Assembly: GCA_047967505.1 (NCBI GenBank)
Contig: CM106541.1
DNA: 64,000 nucleotides
Direction: 5' to 3' (one strand)
Source: Dipteris shenzhenensis
Taxonomy: Eukaryota > Polypodiophyta > Polypodiopsida > Gleicheniales
A program made the position numbers and the translations under genes. The notes under the pieces are model-generated. The model had not been told where the DNA came from and searched no databases. It was given only the letters and a program-made list of their open reading frames with translations. Shown piece by piece: positions 25,001-40,300 of the stretch (its first letter is position 1; each line of letters starts with the position of its first letter).

Positions 25001-28000
25001 CTTTGATTGCTCTTTCTATTAAAACGGTCATTATCTCTCATATCCGGTCTTGCAAGACAGCAAAGCAAGCGTGAGATCAGCTTGCATCCTTATATCAGGT
25101 GCAAAATGAGTCGCAGGTTGCTTATCTCTGCAAGCACTTGAAGGATTTGAAGCTTGAAGAGGATGGTAATATGGATGCCTATCTTACCAGTGTGAAAGAT
25201 TTGAAAGAGCAGTTGGCTAACATTAATGAGGTGGTGCCTGATTCTCAGCTTGTTTCTAATGCCCTTGATGGGTTGCCTGACTCTTATCAGGGCTTTGCTA
25301 CTACATTGAGGTTGGTTGCAGATGGCAATGCCAACCATTATTCCTTTGACCAGCTGGTTTCCCTCTTACTTCAGGAGGAACAAAGCCGTGCAAACCACAA
25401 TGCTTCTATGGCTAGTGATCAAGCCTTTGCTGCCCAGCATAAAAACAAAGGCACAGGCAAGGTTTCAGCTGGTGAAGCCCTCATTCACATGCTGGTCTCT
25501 CCCATGATGATGCTTCTTCGAAAAATAAGAAGAAGAAGAAGAGATGCAACTATTGCAGGAAACCTGGGCATGACATCTCTGAATGCAAGAAGAGAATTGC
25601 ATCTGAAAAGAAGAAGAAAGAGTCTGGTCTTGCACTTCAGAAGATCGACATGAGTCAGCTAACTTTGCACAAGACCAGCATTCGGCTTTTCTTGTTACAT
25701 GTCAGTATAATCCTAATGTTCATGATGCTTGCATAATAGTTTCTAATGTATCTGATGCCTGGTTCTTTGATAGTGGTGCTAGCAAGCACATTACTTCCTG
25801 CAGGAAGTTATTCAGCTCACTTGAGCATGCATCTAAGGGGGGGGCAGTCACATGTGCCAATAATGCATCAAATACAATGCAAGGCATTGGGCAAGTTGCT
25901 CTTACTTATGTTTCTCGTGGTCTGGTCACTCTAAAGAATGTGCTGTATGTTCCAGGCATTCGCACGAACCTCATCTCTATTTCAGCCATAGCTACTTGTG
26001 GCTATCAGTAGGTTCTCATGGTTCGGTGTGCGGTCTATGATGCGACACATGCCTTTACCATGGTCTTGACAGGGACATTGACTAGAGGGTTGTGATGCCT
26101 ATGACAGATGCTTGGATGATGCTGGACTTGTGGATGCAGATGCCTTTGCTGCTGATTCCTCTACCATGGCAGATACCCATTTGTGGCATGACAGGTTTGG
26201 ACACCTCAACTTTGAGGCTTTGGTGAAGCTACATAAGGACGGTCCCAAAATGCATATGCCTTCAAAGCATGTTTGAGAATGTTGTTTGCTTGGTAAAATG
26301 CATCATTATGCATTTCCCAAAGATGGGAGAGTTGGTGGCCACGCAAGCTTTATTTGGTTCATAGTGATGTTTGTGGACCCATGCGAGTTACAGCTCTTAA
26401 GGGGTTCTATTATTTTGTCACATTCATTGATGACTTCACCAAGTATACTTGGGTTTTCCTATTGCAATCCAAATTTGAAGTTTCTGCTTTCTTCATGCAT
26501 TTTATTGCCTTGGCCAACAATGAGAATGGGCTGAAAATTGCTCACCTTAATACAGAGAGGGGGGGTGAATATATGTCAAAGGAGTTTGCTGTTTTTTGGG
26601 CCTCACGTGGCATTCATCATCAGTGCACGGTGCCTTATACTCCTCAACAGAAGCCTGTGGCTGAGAGAAAGAATAGATCAGTGATGGAGATGGCCAAATG
26701 TATGTTGAAAGGCAAGCCTTGCCTAACAAGTTGTGGTTGGATGCCGTTATGTGTACTAATTACATTTTGAACAGATGTCCCACAAAGGCATTGAAGACCA
26801 TCACACCTTATGAGGCTTGGATAGGTTGTAAGCCCCGGATTTCTCACCTGAGGACTTTTGGATGGTTAGCATATGCCCATGTGCCTTCTCAGACACGTCT
26901 CTCGAACAAATATTGGATCAACTATGAACGGTTCAGAACACTCAATCCTCGTGGAAGGTCAAAAAATTAAGGTGTAGTTCGATGTTATGCCGTCATTGTG
27001 GGTATTCTTACTACAGGTTGAGAAGCTGGAGATCTTTATGTAATCGCCAATATTTAAGGTCTTAACAAAGTCTGCATAATATACCTCACCTATGGCAAGG
27101 GTAATGCATCCACCTCCTTCCCTACCAGACAGATCTGATTTCAGACTCTTTGGATTTTGGATGGGCAACATTTTGCAAGCCCCACGTACCAGACTTGTTC
27201 AAGACTTTCCCTTCTAATATCTCATTTTTTAAGGATAAATCTACTTCATGTATCAACAAAGACCTATCCCCAAGACAATACTCAGTCTCTTAACTTAATT
27301 GGTCTGAGGATTCTACAATTAAAGTATTAGGAGAGTTTTCTTGCTTCGACGATTCTACTTTCATTATTTCTCATCACTAGTTTCAACATCATGAAAGTAT
27401 CTCGTTACGGACAACTTATCTACAGTTACTACAACACAACTCAATGATAGTGCGTCGTTCTCATCAGGAAAGATTGCTTCATCCTTGTTCTAGCAACTGC
27501 TTGAATCTGAAACAATTATATCCACTATTGCAGTTTCAGTATACCACATAGCTTATGAAATTACAGATACGTACTAAAAGATCCATTTCATGCTCTACAA
27601 ACAATGGGGCAAAACTCCTTCCATGCAACCAATACATGTGCCATCTACCCGCATCCGCACCAACCAGGGGCCAATGGGAAGACCCTCGTGAGCCAGCAAC
27701 CAGAAGAAATAGGAGAGCTTGCGCGGGCGCAAGATCGTCCAAAGGTGAGACAAAAAACTGAAAAACTATCTCTCGGGATGTCCTGCTCTAGCCAATGGTG
27801 TTCCCTCAAGGGGGACTGTGCTGCTGGCTCAAGCTGTAAGCGGCGCTCGATACAAGTCGTGTAGGAAAAGAAGGAGATCTCCACTACCCGGTCCGATTGT
27901 CCTATGCGGGCTGGCCAGAATAATCTCCTAATCCCACTGAATGTGGCACAACGGTCTGCCCTCCCAAATCCACAGGCGCCACACTCGTCCAAAGGTGAGA

Positions 28001-31000
28001 GAAAAAACTGAAAATAATCTCTCTCGGGACGTCCTGCTCTAGCCAATGGTGTTCCCTTGAGGGGGACTATGCTGCTGCCTCAAGCTGTAAGCAGCACTCA
28101 ATACGAGTCGAGTAGGAAAAGAAGGAGATCTCCACCACCTGGTCCGATGGTCCTATGCGGGCTGGCCAGAACCAATCTCCTAATCCCATTGAATGTCGCA
28201 CAAGGGTATGCCCTCCCAAATCTACATGCGCCACACTGCTCCCTTTGGAGTCGATAAGACTATGGTGGGATCAATGTACCAAGTTCTGTCCAAGCGACCC
28301 ACTATCCTAATCATCTGCCAATCTAGATTAACCAGGTCCACCTCTGACTCATCATCCACCTTGTATCTCTGGCTGCAGCGAGCCCCACCCTATAAAACCA
28401 AGATTGGCAGGATCCAAGAGACTCACAAAAGAAGCGTATCCTGAGTGGTACCCCTGTCTGCGAGAACTATCTTGACCAACAGTAGGGGATCCAAGAATTC
28501 CGTAATCCCACCATGAATCTAAGATTGCTGCCTTGATCTCCAACATCTTAGTATCTGCCCTGCGAAGACCTGTTTGCGGGGCTCTGTCTCTTTGAGAAGC
28601 CGCCGCAAAGCCCCAAAGGATCTATCTGGTCTATTGTCCAATGTGAGTCCTCTGACCTAACATGCACCCCTCCGTGTAATTGTCTCTCAAACTCCTCTCT
28701 ACATGACGACCTAGCCCGAATGAGTGCTCCCGCCAATCTCTGCCACACTCTATAGAAATTTCTCATCAATGGAGAAAACTTCCCTCTCAAAGGAGCCTCA
28801 GAGGAGATCCACCCGTAGGACTGCTGTCGCTGACCTCCTGTGCGAGGGGGGCATTATTGATCCGAAGATGCAGAGCAAACCCCTCTTGGGCAAGCTGGTA
28901 GTGAGAGGTCCCACCCCAAGAGCTGAACCCTAGAAGCTCCTCCTCTGAAAGTATAAACTACCATCTTGGGTGCTAGTTCCCGTTTCAGAATCTCTCTAGG
29001 GGTTAAGCCGTGAGATCTGAAAACAGGTGGCTTTTCTATAGCTGCAACCTATGTTTTTTCTTTTGTACTTTCATCGAGAGCTCCTTTTGGAAGCTATTTG
29101 TATGGTGTTTTTAAGCATTAATAGAATTACCTTTTTCTAGGAGGAAAAAAAAACTAAGCCACACACGGAGTCCATCAATGCAACGGACCATGCTGCTTAC
29201 TGACAAAACTCAAGTAGCATCAACCCACAGATTCCTTGCGATCCTAACATCTATATCAGCAACGTAGTTATCTCCTCTCGTGTCAAAATACTCATTCTTA
29301 ATTTACAGTGCAACTGAACTCCAAACTCCACCACCGACTATACTTATCAGTTTACATTTAATTAACCTCACACTAAACCTTTGTTGAGAGATCACGCTCA
29401 ACATCATGTGATCATATGTGCATAGCACTAACCCAATAGAGTGCTTTAAAGGAAAGGGTTAGATGTCCTAACCCTAACCCTAAATCGGTTTGTATATATT
29501 CTACATTTTCAACTAAATCCAATGTACAGTTAGTCATTTGTGGTGTGCTCTCTAGCTGTGCCCTCTCTCCTCATCTCCACTCTTCTCCTCTCCCCTCTTC
29601 ATATTTTGTCATGGTATCAGAGCTCCCTTGCCTTCCGCTGAGGCATTGTGATCCATATGAGAGAGTGTGAGTGACTGAGAGATTGAGAGTTCTCTTGAGT
29701 GTTCTCCGTGAGAGTCCAATTCTGGTGAGAGATTCTTCATCCATTCTTTGATAGAAAATTTCCGTCCATTTGAGAGAAATTTCCGTCCATTTGATTGAAA
29801 GAGATTTCCGTCCCATCTTTGAGAGATTTCTTAGTTTGTGAGAGAAACTGATCCTGAGAGAGCGTTCAGTTTGTGAGATTTTCGTCTTCCCATTTGGAGA
29901 GAAAGATTTCATTAGTGAATGAGAGATTTCTGTGTAAGGTTGGTTTGGAAGCGAGTATGGGCGTGTCTAATTGCTTTATGAGAAGCTCTCTTCCCTTCGA
30001 CATTGGTCTTCTGCAATAGATGCAGTCTTAGACCTACAAGCACCTTGTCTACAAAGCTAGGCTCCAAAGGCTCTCTGACTCAGCCAGTCTACCTTCTAGA
30101 CCTGTAAATCATCTCGGCGTCAACGACATTCAGCTTCATGATTTCAATTTTCGAGGGAAGACGCTTTGCCTTAGCATACACAGGTTGCAGTAATATAGCC
30201 GGAGTTCTAAACTTCTTGTATGCTAATTTCCGAGTGAAAAGATTGATGGAGGCCTCGTTGTCCTCCTCTGTAGCAATATACACATATCCAACACCCCCTC
30301 CGCAATAGCGCCTAGCTACCCTGTAGCACAGCCCATGCCCGGCTCCTCTACAACGGCTCTGCAACGAAGCTCTCCACACTGCCTTGCAAGTCGCACAATG
30401 GGCTTCTTCCATGCCCATGCACAGCCGCTCAGCCAATAACGCTCCTGCAGCCATTGGCTCCTTACCGCCCACGCTACAACTGCGCCTCTCCAACTACGTC
30501 ATAGTGTCTCCGTCCAAGGCTCCTGCTGTGTCTAACTACCTTCCTCATCAACTCACGGGTAGAAGTGTCCACAACTTCACGGCCAACCGTGCCCATCTTC
30601 GCTAGCCCTATTAAACGCCTCCAACAACGAGCTGCAGCGAGACATTGCCTCTAAGCTCATGGGATCATCTGCAGTGGCAACGCTCAACTACGGCTCCACC
30701 TACATGCAGCCCCAAACAACCAATGACACCCTCCATTGACAGAGTAGCCTCTCCAAAGCTCCACCAACAAGCTTCTCCAAAACCAATGCTGCGCCAGCAA
30801 ATCTACTTTGACGCTCCAATCGGCTCCGCTCCACCAACCAAGCAACAACGACCTCGGACTGCTCCAAAGCCTCACGCACGCGCAGCAACAAAACGACTCA
30901 CAACAGCTGGCTCCAACTCCGTCTTTCTTTTTTGCACTCCGTCGCCGTTCCGTCTCTATCGTCCTGCTCCACAGAGCCTACCTCTGCAACCATAGCCAAG

Positions 31001-34000
31001 CTCCTTTGCCACGTGGCAGATAGGATTGGCCTTATCCCTTGGGTCACCATAGTGGTCACAATTTTGCCACGTGGACCTCTTATCTGCCACATTACTCTAC
31101 TTGCCCACGTCACCCACCTTGGGTCAAGTTAACCCGGATACAGTAACCTTGGTCAGCAAGAGGATAGGGTTGGTTAAGCCAACCTCCGGGTCAAGTTAAC
31201 CCCTGGTTAGGTCACCACACTAAGGTTTTGTCAATCTTTTGACACATGGCAACCGACTGCCACGTCATCTTTCAACCACCTCATCAATCAACAGTTGACC
31301 AGTCAAAGCTTAATCATTAATGCCAAGTCATTAGTCAAAGTCAACATCTGCCAAGTGGCACTGACACCTGCAGGCACAATTACCTCTTCACAAGCACAGT
31401 TTACATGTGATCTTGACTGCCACATCACTGAGCACATTTTCACCCTTTTTGCCCCTCCACCTAGATCAAGTCATATCTCTTGATCCACGAGGAATTTGAG
31501 GGTGCTACAAAAATGTGAAACGATCGATTTTTTGTGCTCTATGCGCTCGTCACATCACACGCACATTTCGGCGCAAGTATCACTCACTTTTGAACCTCAC
31601 CAACAAATCCACTTCCTACACGCACATCAACCTCTACATCAACGCATCTGACCCAGCACATAAAAAGAACCAAAGAAAAGAAATAATTTGTTGTTCTTTC
31701 ATCGATCGACGCTTGGTATAGATCTAAATCAGAGTAGACTAGATCGCCATAGAGGAGACACTTTAAATTTCTCCAAGTTGCCAATCTAAGCCATGCCCGA
31801 AATTCCCGACTGGTACCTACTCGGAGTTAGCTCCTACGCTCACATACAATTTCACATCATCACATTACTTGAAACCTGACGTTCATCAGTTCAGTGAGCA
31901 GACTTCAGAGTGTTCAAAGACATTGCCGATTGTTCCGTGGGCAGATAGAACATGATTTGATTTCACACACGCATGCCATCATTGTAAAGCCTATTTGGCT
32001 AATTCACGGCATTGTGCACTTTATTTCAGCCTTGTAAAGCCTCTTGGCTATTCCCAGCATCATTTGCCACAAGCCTTGTAATTCAAATCGGATTATATAT
32101 ATTGCAGTTCTACCTTCACCGACAGTTCAAATTTCACTTGCCACAGTCAATGTTTTGCAGTTGATTCAAACAATGATTTCCACAACACTTTAAGTACATT
32201 TCTTGCACCATGTCTACGACTAGTAACCTCAATCTGGAGACATCTACTAAGCTAGACAACTCCAATTACGGCACATGGAAATACCGAATGGAGACCATTC
32301 TTGTACTTCATGACAAATGGGAGTATGTAGATAAATCTAAACCTAGACCATTAGACAGTCCAGCGACGAGCAGTAGCTCTACTCCACCTGTTGTCACAAC
32401 ACCAGCAACAAGATCTACAACGGGATCTCCAGCTACATAAACAGTTTCCACACCTATAGCAGATCCTGCCATTGCCCGAGCACAGGTAGAATGGGATAAG
32501 AAAGATAAGTATGCATATCATATAATCAAGCAAAATATGCAAGATGTCATGCTAGGACAGCTCAACACCATAAAGACATCCAAAGAAGCATGGGATATAT
32601 TCGCTACTCTCTACAAGTCCAAGAACACTTCCAGTATTCTCACACTGAGAAACCAAATCAACCAAAGTTTCCGCAACAGCAGCAAAACCAGTCATGCTTG
32701 CATACTCATGATCAAAGACTATAACAATCAACTCACAGCAGCAGCAGAGACTATGAATTCCACAGAAATGGTTCAAGTCATCATGAATGAACTAGGAGAG
32801 AGGTATGAGAATCTAGTCCACATTATTGTCATCCAACAGCAAATTCCGACACTGGAAGAACTTCAATCAGTCTTACTTGGTGAAGAACTCAAGACTCAAG
32901 TCATTCATGCACGCAAAGGTCATTCTAATGATCAGGCATTCACAGCTTCAGACAGAAGCAGAGGCTGAGGTAGATCATTCCAGAGAAGTGGTCATCATCA
33001 GCAACAAAGTCATCAGCAAAGTCAGAATCAGCATCAGCATCATCCTCAGCAACATCAAAATCAGCAAAGAGAAAATCATTCCAACCGAGGAAGATTCCAA
33101 GGACGAGGGAATGCATCCACCAACGTGTCAAACATTCAGTGCAACTATTGTCATAAGTTTGGACACTATGAAAGAGATTGCCGCAAGAAGCAATACGACT
33201 AAGGCGGTCAATCCAGTAGCAATCGAGGAATTTTCCGCGGAAGAGGAAATCATCGTGGTTGACATTCTAGTCACAGTCATTTTGTAAATGAACATGAGAA
33301 TATGCTTCTTGCAAACGAGAAAATGCAGAAGACTGATACACTGTACCTAGACACTGATTGCAATCCAAAAGAGGATTTCAGCTATCAAGTCGACCAAGCA
33401 GAACAAGATCCTTGGTACATTGATAGCGGTGCATCATCTCATATGACAAATCATCAAGAATGGTTCATAGAGATGAAACCATTAGAAGGTCAAAAGAATG
33501 TCATCTACACAACAGATGATACACCAAATCCAGTTCAAGGGACAAGCATTATCCCTATGAACAATTTCATCGGTACGAAAGGATTGGTGAAAGATGTACT
33601 CTATGTTCCGAAGCTCAGCAAGAACCTCTTGTCAGTAGGTCAAATGACAGAACACAACTACCGAGTCATCTTCGACGAAGATGAATGCACTATCAGAGAC
33701 AAATCCAAAAAATTTCAGCTCGTAGGAAAAGGAGTCAAGAAAGGACGCTTGTACAGAATGCTAGCTATAGTACCACATTTAGTCGTGGATAGTCATCTGG
33801 CAATTCTGCCTTTGTTCTGCCCTCCAGAAGATGCCTTCCCTGCCAGGTTAGTCCATGAATATGCTGCCCACATGGCAGCCTGCTTGCTGCCATGTGCAGC
33901 CCCTCATCCAACTCAGGACTCAACACATATGCTTCTCACTCAACCTAGTTTAAGTGAGGAAAATATCTCAAGGTCTCTTTGGCTAGGTCCGCAACAAATG

Positions 34001-37000
34001 AATATCTCCAAATAACCTGAACCATGAACTCTCGCTGAGCTATCAAGCAGGTACTCTTCTGGTTTCAGTACACCTTGTCCATCACCTTCCAGCAATCTGT
34101 CTTCGAGATTTGAAGAAGCACCCTCACTTTCCCTTCTGCCTTCGAAGAAGGCCAATTCCTTCCAATCTTGCATTTTTTGAGACAAATGAAGAGCAGAGTC
34201 TCTCCACAGCATGCTATAAAGATTTAAATTGAGAACATCAAGTACATACCAGAGTGTCGTACTGCCTCTATGCTTGCTCTAAAAGCAAACCGTGCACCTC
34301 ATACCAATAGCTTGTGTAATCCTGTACTATCCCCTTTTGAAGTACAACATCCATCTGAACATGAGACCCCAAGGCACTCCATGGAATCCACCCTCATGTC
34401 AGTATCAACAGCCACGTACCTGGAAGATACCAAGCACTCCTTGCTGTCTGTCACCTTCACAAAGGTCTCTGACTCCTGTTCAACCCACATCTCAATGTCA
34501 GCCATCCTCACTGCGGTTTCAAGGTCAACATATCTGATCTCAGTAACACACGGAGATGTTACAAGGAACAACTCTTCAATTACCACATTCGCTTTGGCCT
34601 TTGTATCACCCTCTGAATCTCAGTCAGACTCCTTCGTTTTGTTTTCCTAATTTGCCTTCTTCTTTCTACAGTCCTTCGCAAAATGTCCTGGCGTGTCACA
34701 ATAGAAGCACTTCTTCTTCTGCTTCCTCTTGAAAGTGTCCTCGGCATTAGAGTCGTCTTTCTTAGACTTGCCATAGGCTTGCCCTTTCCTTTGCCCGCGT
34801 AGTCCTTCGCCACCAATGCAATGTCATCTTTGTTGTTGTTGTAGAGCTTCTCCCTAGCTTCTTCCTGTAGCAGTAATGGACCCAACTCCTCTAAAGTCAG
34901 AGGTTTGGTCCTCTGTCCTGCTGTCACAGTCGTTAAGAAGCTGTTGAAACTCCGAGGTAGCCTCCACAGTACCATCAAGGCCAAATGGCACAAGTCCACC
35001 TTCTGACCAACTAATGCCAGTTGATCCCTCACTACCTTGACCTTCGTCGAGTGGCTATGTACTGAATCTCCCTCATCCATATCAAGATTGTAGAGCTGAT
35101 GCTGAAGACGCAAGATCCAGGATGTGGTGTCTGTCTCATACAGATCCTTCATAGTGACCCACGCCTCTACTGATGTCTCGGCCATCTGGATGTGAGCAAG
35201 CACGGAGTCTGCCGTAGTCCCTATGATCAATGCTAGGACATGGGCATCTTTGTCTTCCCAAGCTTCGAGCTCCTCTTTGTCTATTGCCATGAGTATCTTC
35301 CCCTGTCTGTCCACCGTGTTCTTCGGCTTCACCTCCACTCCCATTGTCAATTTCCACGGCTTCCGAGCCACTAGAATGACTTCAGATTTTCACCTTCCAG
35401 ATGGGGTAGTTTGTCCCGTCCAGTTTCCCAGACTCTCCAAAGTTAGGGATAGTGAAAGAAAGAAAATTGGGGGAGGAGGAAGGGAGAGTAGGGGCTGAAG
35501 AGGCTGTAGAGGTCAACATCTCTGCTGCTTAACCACACAACAAAGTCAACCAAACTCAATATTCACCTGACATAACTCTGTTCGCATCTGACTGGACCTG
35601 AGTCACCCTCCTTTTCGCAAGGACACTGTCCTCCAATCGTGGAAGTCGATTCCCAAGAGCTTCTAAATCAGGGTCGTTCTTCAGCAAGGTCCCTACCTTC
35701 AGGCTCCCACACCTGTGAACCTCCTACTTGGCTCTAATACCATGTTAGAAATGACCCAACAAAGGGTACACACAGCGGAAGACTGATAGAATTGCCCAGG
35801 ATGTCAAGCACTTCTAGATCTCTGAGCCCACGTGCTCCACCTCGAGCGTATGTAGACTCTCTATCCAGAGTATTCTTCTCCACCTTACTGCCTGTGAATC
35901 AGCCTGCGTGGGCAGCACCTTGCTGAGCTAGGTCTGCAGCCTTCCAACTCCCTTGGTCCTCCGGGATAGGCTCCGAGTGTGCTGGTGTCTGCTGCTCCTA
36001 CTGCTCCTGCTTTTGCTACTACAGAATATAATGAATGAGGGCTTGGAGGCTCTCCTTATATAGGGCACAAGGCCCTTGAACCAACTGACCTGGTAGGGAT
36101 CAGATCTGGTCGACCAAACTGCCCCTACCCACCCGACCTTGTGGTCTGTAAACCCACCAGTGGATAGCCCATTGGCTGTCCCTTTCTGGCCTGCCTTGCC
36201 ACATGGCAACCCACCACTGGCATAGGCCTTTTTGCTGCCCTGTCGCGGCCTATTATGCAGGCTCCTGCCTGCCCAACGGAGGCGCCTCTGTCCTGGTCCC
36301 TTCCAGGCCCTAGAATAACCTCGACCAGGTCCGTTCATGCTGATGCAGACAGCCGTACCACTGCTGACATCACCCGTACCTGTTGCTGACATCAGCGCCA
36401 TCTCTTCGCAGCCCATAGCTTCTGGAAACCCTTCGCAATCTGGCCTGCTCCAGTCGTGGACAGTCATCTGGTAATTCCGCCTTTGTTCTGCCCTCCAAAA
36501 GGTGCCTTCTCTACCAGGTAAGTCCATGAATATTCTGCCCACATGGCAGCCTGTTTGCTGCCCATGTGGCAGCCCCTCTCTATCTTTTCCTTGCTGTGAG
36601 GTGTTGCCCATGTGGCAACCCCCTCTCCAAACTTTTCCCTCTGGGCATGTCTTGCCCTAGGTCTCCCTCCCCCATGCTCTCCTCATATGGGGGCTTACAG
36701 ATGGGGAGGTGACCTTTCCAACAATTCCCAAGTAAGACCACAAAACTATCGCACTTGGCATGCCCCATGGATTGCCTTTTTGCAAGCATCTTCATACATT
36801 CATGCTAGTACATTGAATAAATAGCAACATGCTACGGACGCAATGCTTGTAATAAGCCTATTCAAAAGAATGTCAATATTTATAAAGAAAATGATGACAA
36901 AGATACTGCACATGGATGGATAAGTGAGAGTGTAAGTGAAATCTTGCTTGAGACCCTACAGGATATATGGGACTAGAAACCAATACCAAGAGCAGAGAGA

Positions 37001-37285
37001 GCAAGAGGAAGAGGGAGAGGGAGAGGGAGAGGGAGAGAGAGAGAGAGTCAGAGTCAACGTGAGATAATGCGAATGTGAATGAAGGTAAGTGTGAGAGAGT
37101 GAAAGAAAGAAAGTTTATTAAAGTCTTCGGAAGACCAATGGGTCTATGAGACTGATAGAAAGCGTAAGTGGAAGTGCATGTGCATGCGTCCAAGTCGGTG
37201 AGGGGGTGTGAGTGAGAAAGAGAGAGTCAGATGAAGAAAATAATGACAAAAAACATAAGCATAGATGGATGAGTGAGAGTGTGAG

Positions 37286-37327
<42 letters not shown>

Positions 37328-40300
37328 TTACAGTATGTTGCTCTTCATTGTCACTATATCCATCAATTTCACTTTCACTCTCACCCATCTCTCCTTTGGC
37401 TTTTGGAAGTGTTGACTGTACACTTGGTGGGCCACATATTAAGCAAAGAAAATACTTCTTTGCTCGTGTACTACATGTAGCAAAAAGAAGAGCACAAAAA
37501 ATAGATGTAAGTCCACCAAAGTGCTTGGGAGAAAGATATTTTCTAATCTTTAGGAACAGCAAACAAAGAAAATGACATAAGTGTATACTGCAGTATTTAG
37601 AACAAAACTAGGCATCTCCAATTGACTTAAAACATACAAACGTGATGAACATATTTTCAAATCGATAGGGACGAGTAAACAAACTAAATGGCATAAAAAT
37701 ATTGAATCTAAATCAACCTAAAGGCTAAAACAAATATAGGCCTTTCAAGGCTGGCCCTGGTTCAGAAGCACCTAGTTTTGGTTTGGACTCAGACCATGGC
37801 ATAAATGTATCCTGCAGTATTGTGAACCAAAATCGGCATCTCTAATCAACCTAAAGGATAAAACATATAGGCCTTTTAAGGATCGCCCTCGTTCAGAAGC
37901 ACCAAGTTTTGGTTTGAACTCAAACCATGGCTAATCTAAAAGTTACCAAATGATTACAAATAATAAATTTAGGAGTTTATGTTAGGTTTAATTTTAAGAA
38001 AATTTGCACGTCCCAAAAACGTACAGATATCCAGATGCATTTTTTTTTCACTGCATACTTCTCTTGTGCCATTGTTCTCCTCTAGTCTGCTTGTCCTCAG
38101 CTCCTCCTGCTTGCAGCCGAACCTAATTGGCCTATCTGCAGCCCACTTGCCTCAGCAAGCCTCGAAGTGACCTACATTCCATGCCAAAAAATGGACTATC
38201 ATAAGCCTTACAAAGATTTTAGTGCCGTGTATGTGTTTGTCTGTGTGCACACATGCATGTGTGCGTGTGCGCACACACACATTAGGCATCAAATCTCATT
38301 GTTTACAAATATAATTGACACTTCCTTGGTCATCTAGGATTTCAAAAATGCACCACACTATAGCACATAGCCTCCCCATATGCTTAGTAATTTTGTTGGC
38401 TCGGTCGAACTTTTTACTCTAAAAAGAACTAGTCAACCACTTTGTGAAAGTGCCGCACCTACTGCAATGTTACTACAATTTATCTCGATCATGAGTGGTT
38501 TATGAAGCCCGCTACTTTCAATAAAGGATCCATAACTATAATAACTAAGTCTTTCAAAACTTTTTCTTCACACTTCTTTCAAAATGAAGATCCTTCCCTT
38601 TCCCTTTAGCTACTTCGTCACTGAAATAGCCAACTTAGAAAACCCCTTAATAAATCTAAAATAATTACAATGCTGATTCATCTAGAAATATTTGTAATTC
38701 CTCTAAACTAGTGGAATTTTGACTCTCAATGATCTAATAAGACCTTCATATTCTATATTGGGAAATTTATTTGTTTCAAGAACTTTACTTCTTTTGCAAA
38801 GAATTCACACTGGAGGCCTTAGCAAAAGAGAATAATTCCTAACGAATTGAAAAACTTACCTCTAGTTTTTAGTTTTTTCATTAAAGAGTTAGAAGTTGCA
38901 TGCATCATGGTACTAGTTCTGCATCTCTAGGAGCATGGCTTCTTGTACAATCGAAATAGATGAGACCATGCCCTTCCTACTAAGACTATCTAGCCCAATT
39001 GTCCACTCCAGGAATATTCACGATCATGCCCACAAATTGTTGGAAGGCCTAGCTCCACCGGACCTGTCTGTCGAACCACTGGGCTATTGCATAGTCTGAA
39101 GCCATTGCAATGCCTAGTGATCTGTAGGAACTGTGAACTTTGCCCAAAAAAAAGGTGCTTCCAAGTCTTCAAAACATTAATGAATGCCAACAGCACCTTG
39201 TTGTCTACTGAGTACCTGATCTCGACTCGGATTAGCTTGCATCACTGAATTCCATGGGTTCCCAAGACTGCCTAAATGGCATAGTCACTGGCATCGGTCC
39301 TCACATTGAACGACAGGTCCCAATGTACCAATGCTAGGTAAGGTGTTGTGGTGATTGCTTGCTTCAATAGATCGAAGGCTTTCAGGGCTTGTGGAGTAAA
39401 GCAAACAACCTACTTCATCGTCTTCACTCCACAATCTTCATTATGTCTTTGATGTGTTTCCTGACAAATGTCCATTAACATATGAACCTCCTATGAATAG
39501 GTGGGGTACCTCCCAATTCACGATGTCCTTCACCTTGACCGGGTCCAAGCGCACACCTATGGATTGATGATGTACTCTTAAACAGTGCATTTCTTCCAAA
39601 AAGAGACTACTCTTCATGGCCTTGATGTACAACTGGTTGTTCTGAAACACTCATACACACAACTAAGAAGGAGACGAGAAAGCACAACTGGTTGTTCTGA
39701 AACTCACCCACACACAACTGAGAAGGAGACAAGAAAGCACAAGAGACTGCAAGGGATCTCAAGACAAAACCCCAGAACGGTGGGAAAAACCTCTGCTATA
39801 GATAGGCACCAATGCTCCAAACTAAGATACAAACAAGTGTGAGAGGGGGCCCCCTCGAGCGTATGTAGACTCTCCGTCCTTTGACCTCAGCTTCTAGCTG
39901 CCCTAGGAGACAGCCAAGGTAACAGCCCTTAGTAGAGCTCAGTCTGCAGCTTCTCTTGTACTCCTCTGCCTCCTGGAAGTAGGCCTGAGGGAGTGTGTAT
40001 AGCTGCTCCTACTGCTCCCCAACTTGCTGGACTGCTGGATGAGTGAATTCCCTGCAATGGGCTGCTTTTATAGGGCCCAAGTCCCCTTGAATTGGACCAA
40101 CCAGCCTCCTGGATCTGGCTGACTCAGCCTCCTTGAAAAACACCCCCACCAGCCCTATATCTTGGGCTGTGGGCAGCTCCTCTTTGAGTCTCTCCATTTA
40201 AGTGGGCGACCCAGCCTCCTTGCTTTGTGTGCCAGCTGACTGGCTGGCCCCCTCCACTCCCCCCCATGTATGAGGCTGTGGGCTTGGGCCATATGGCTAG

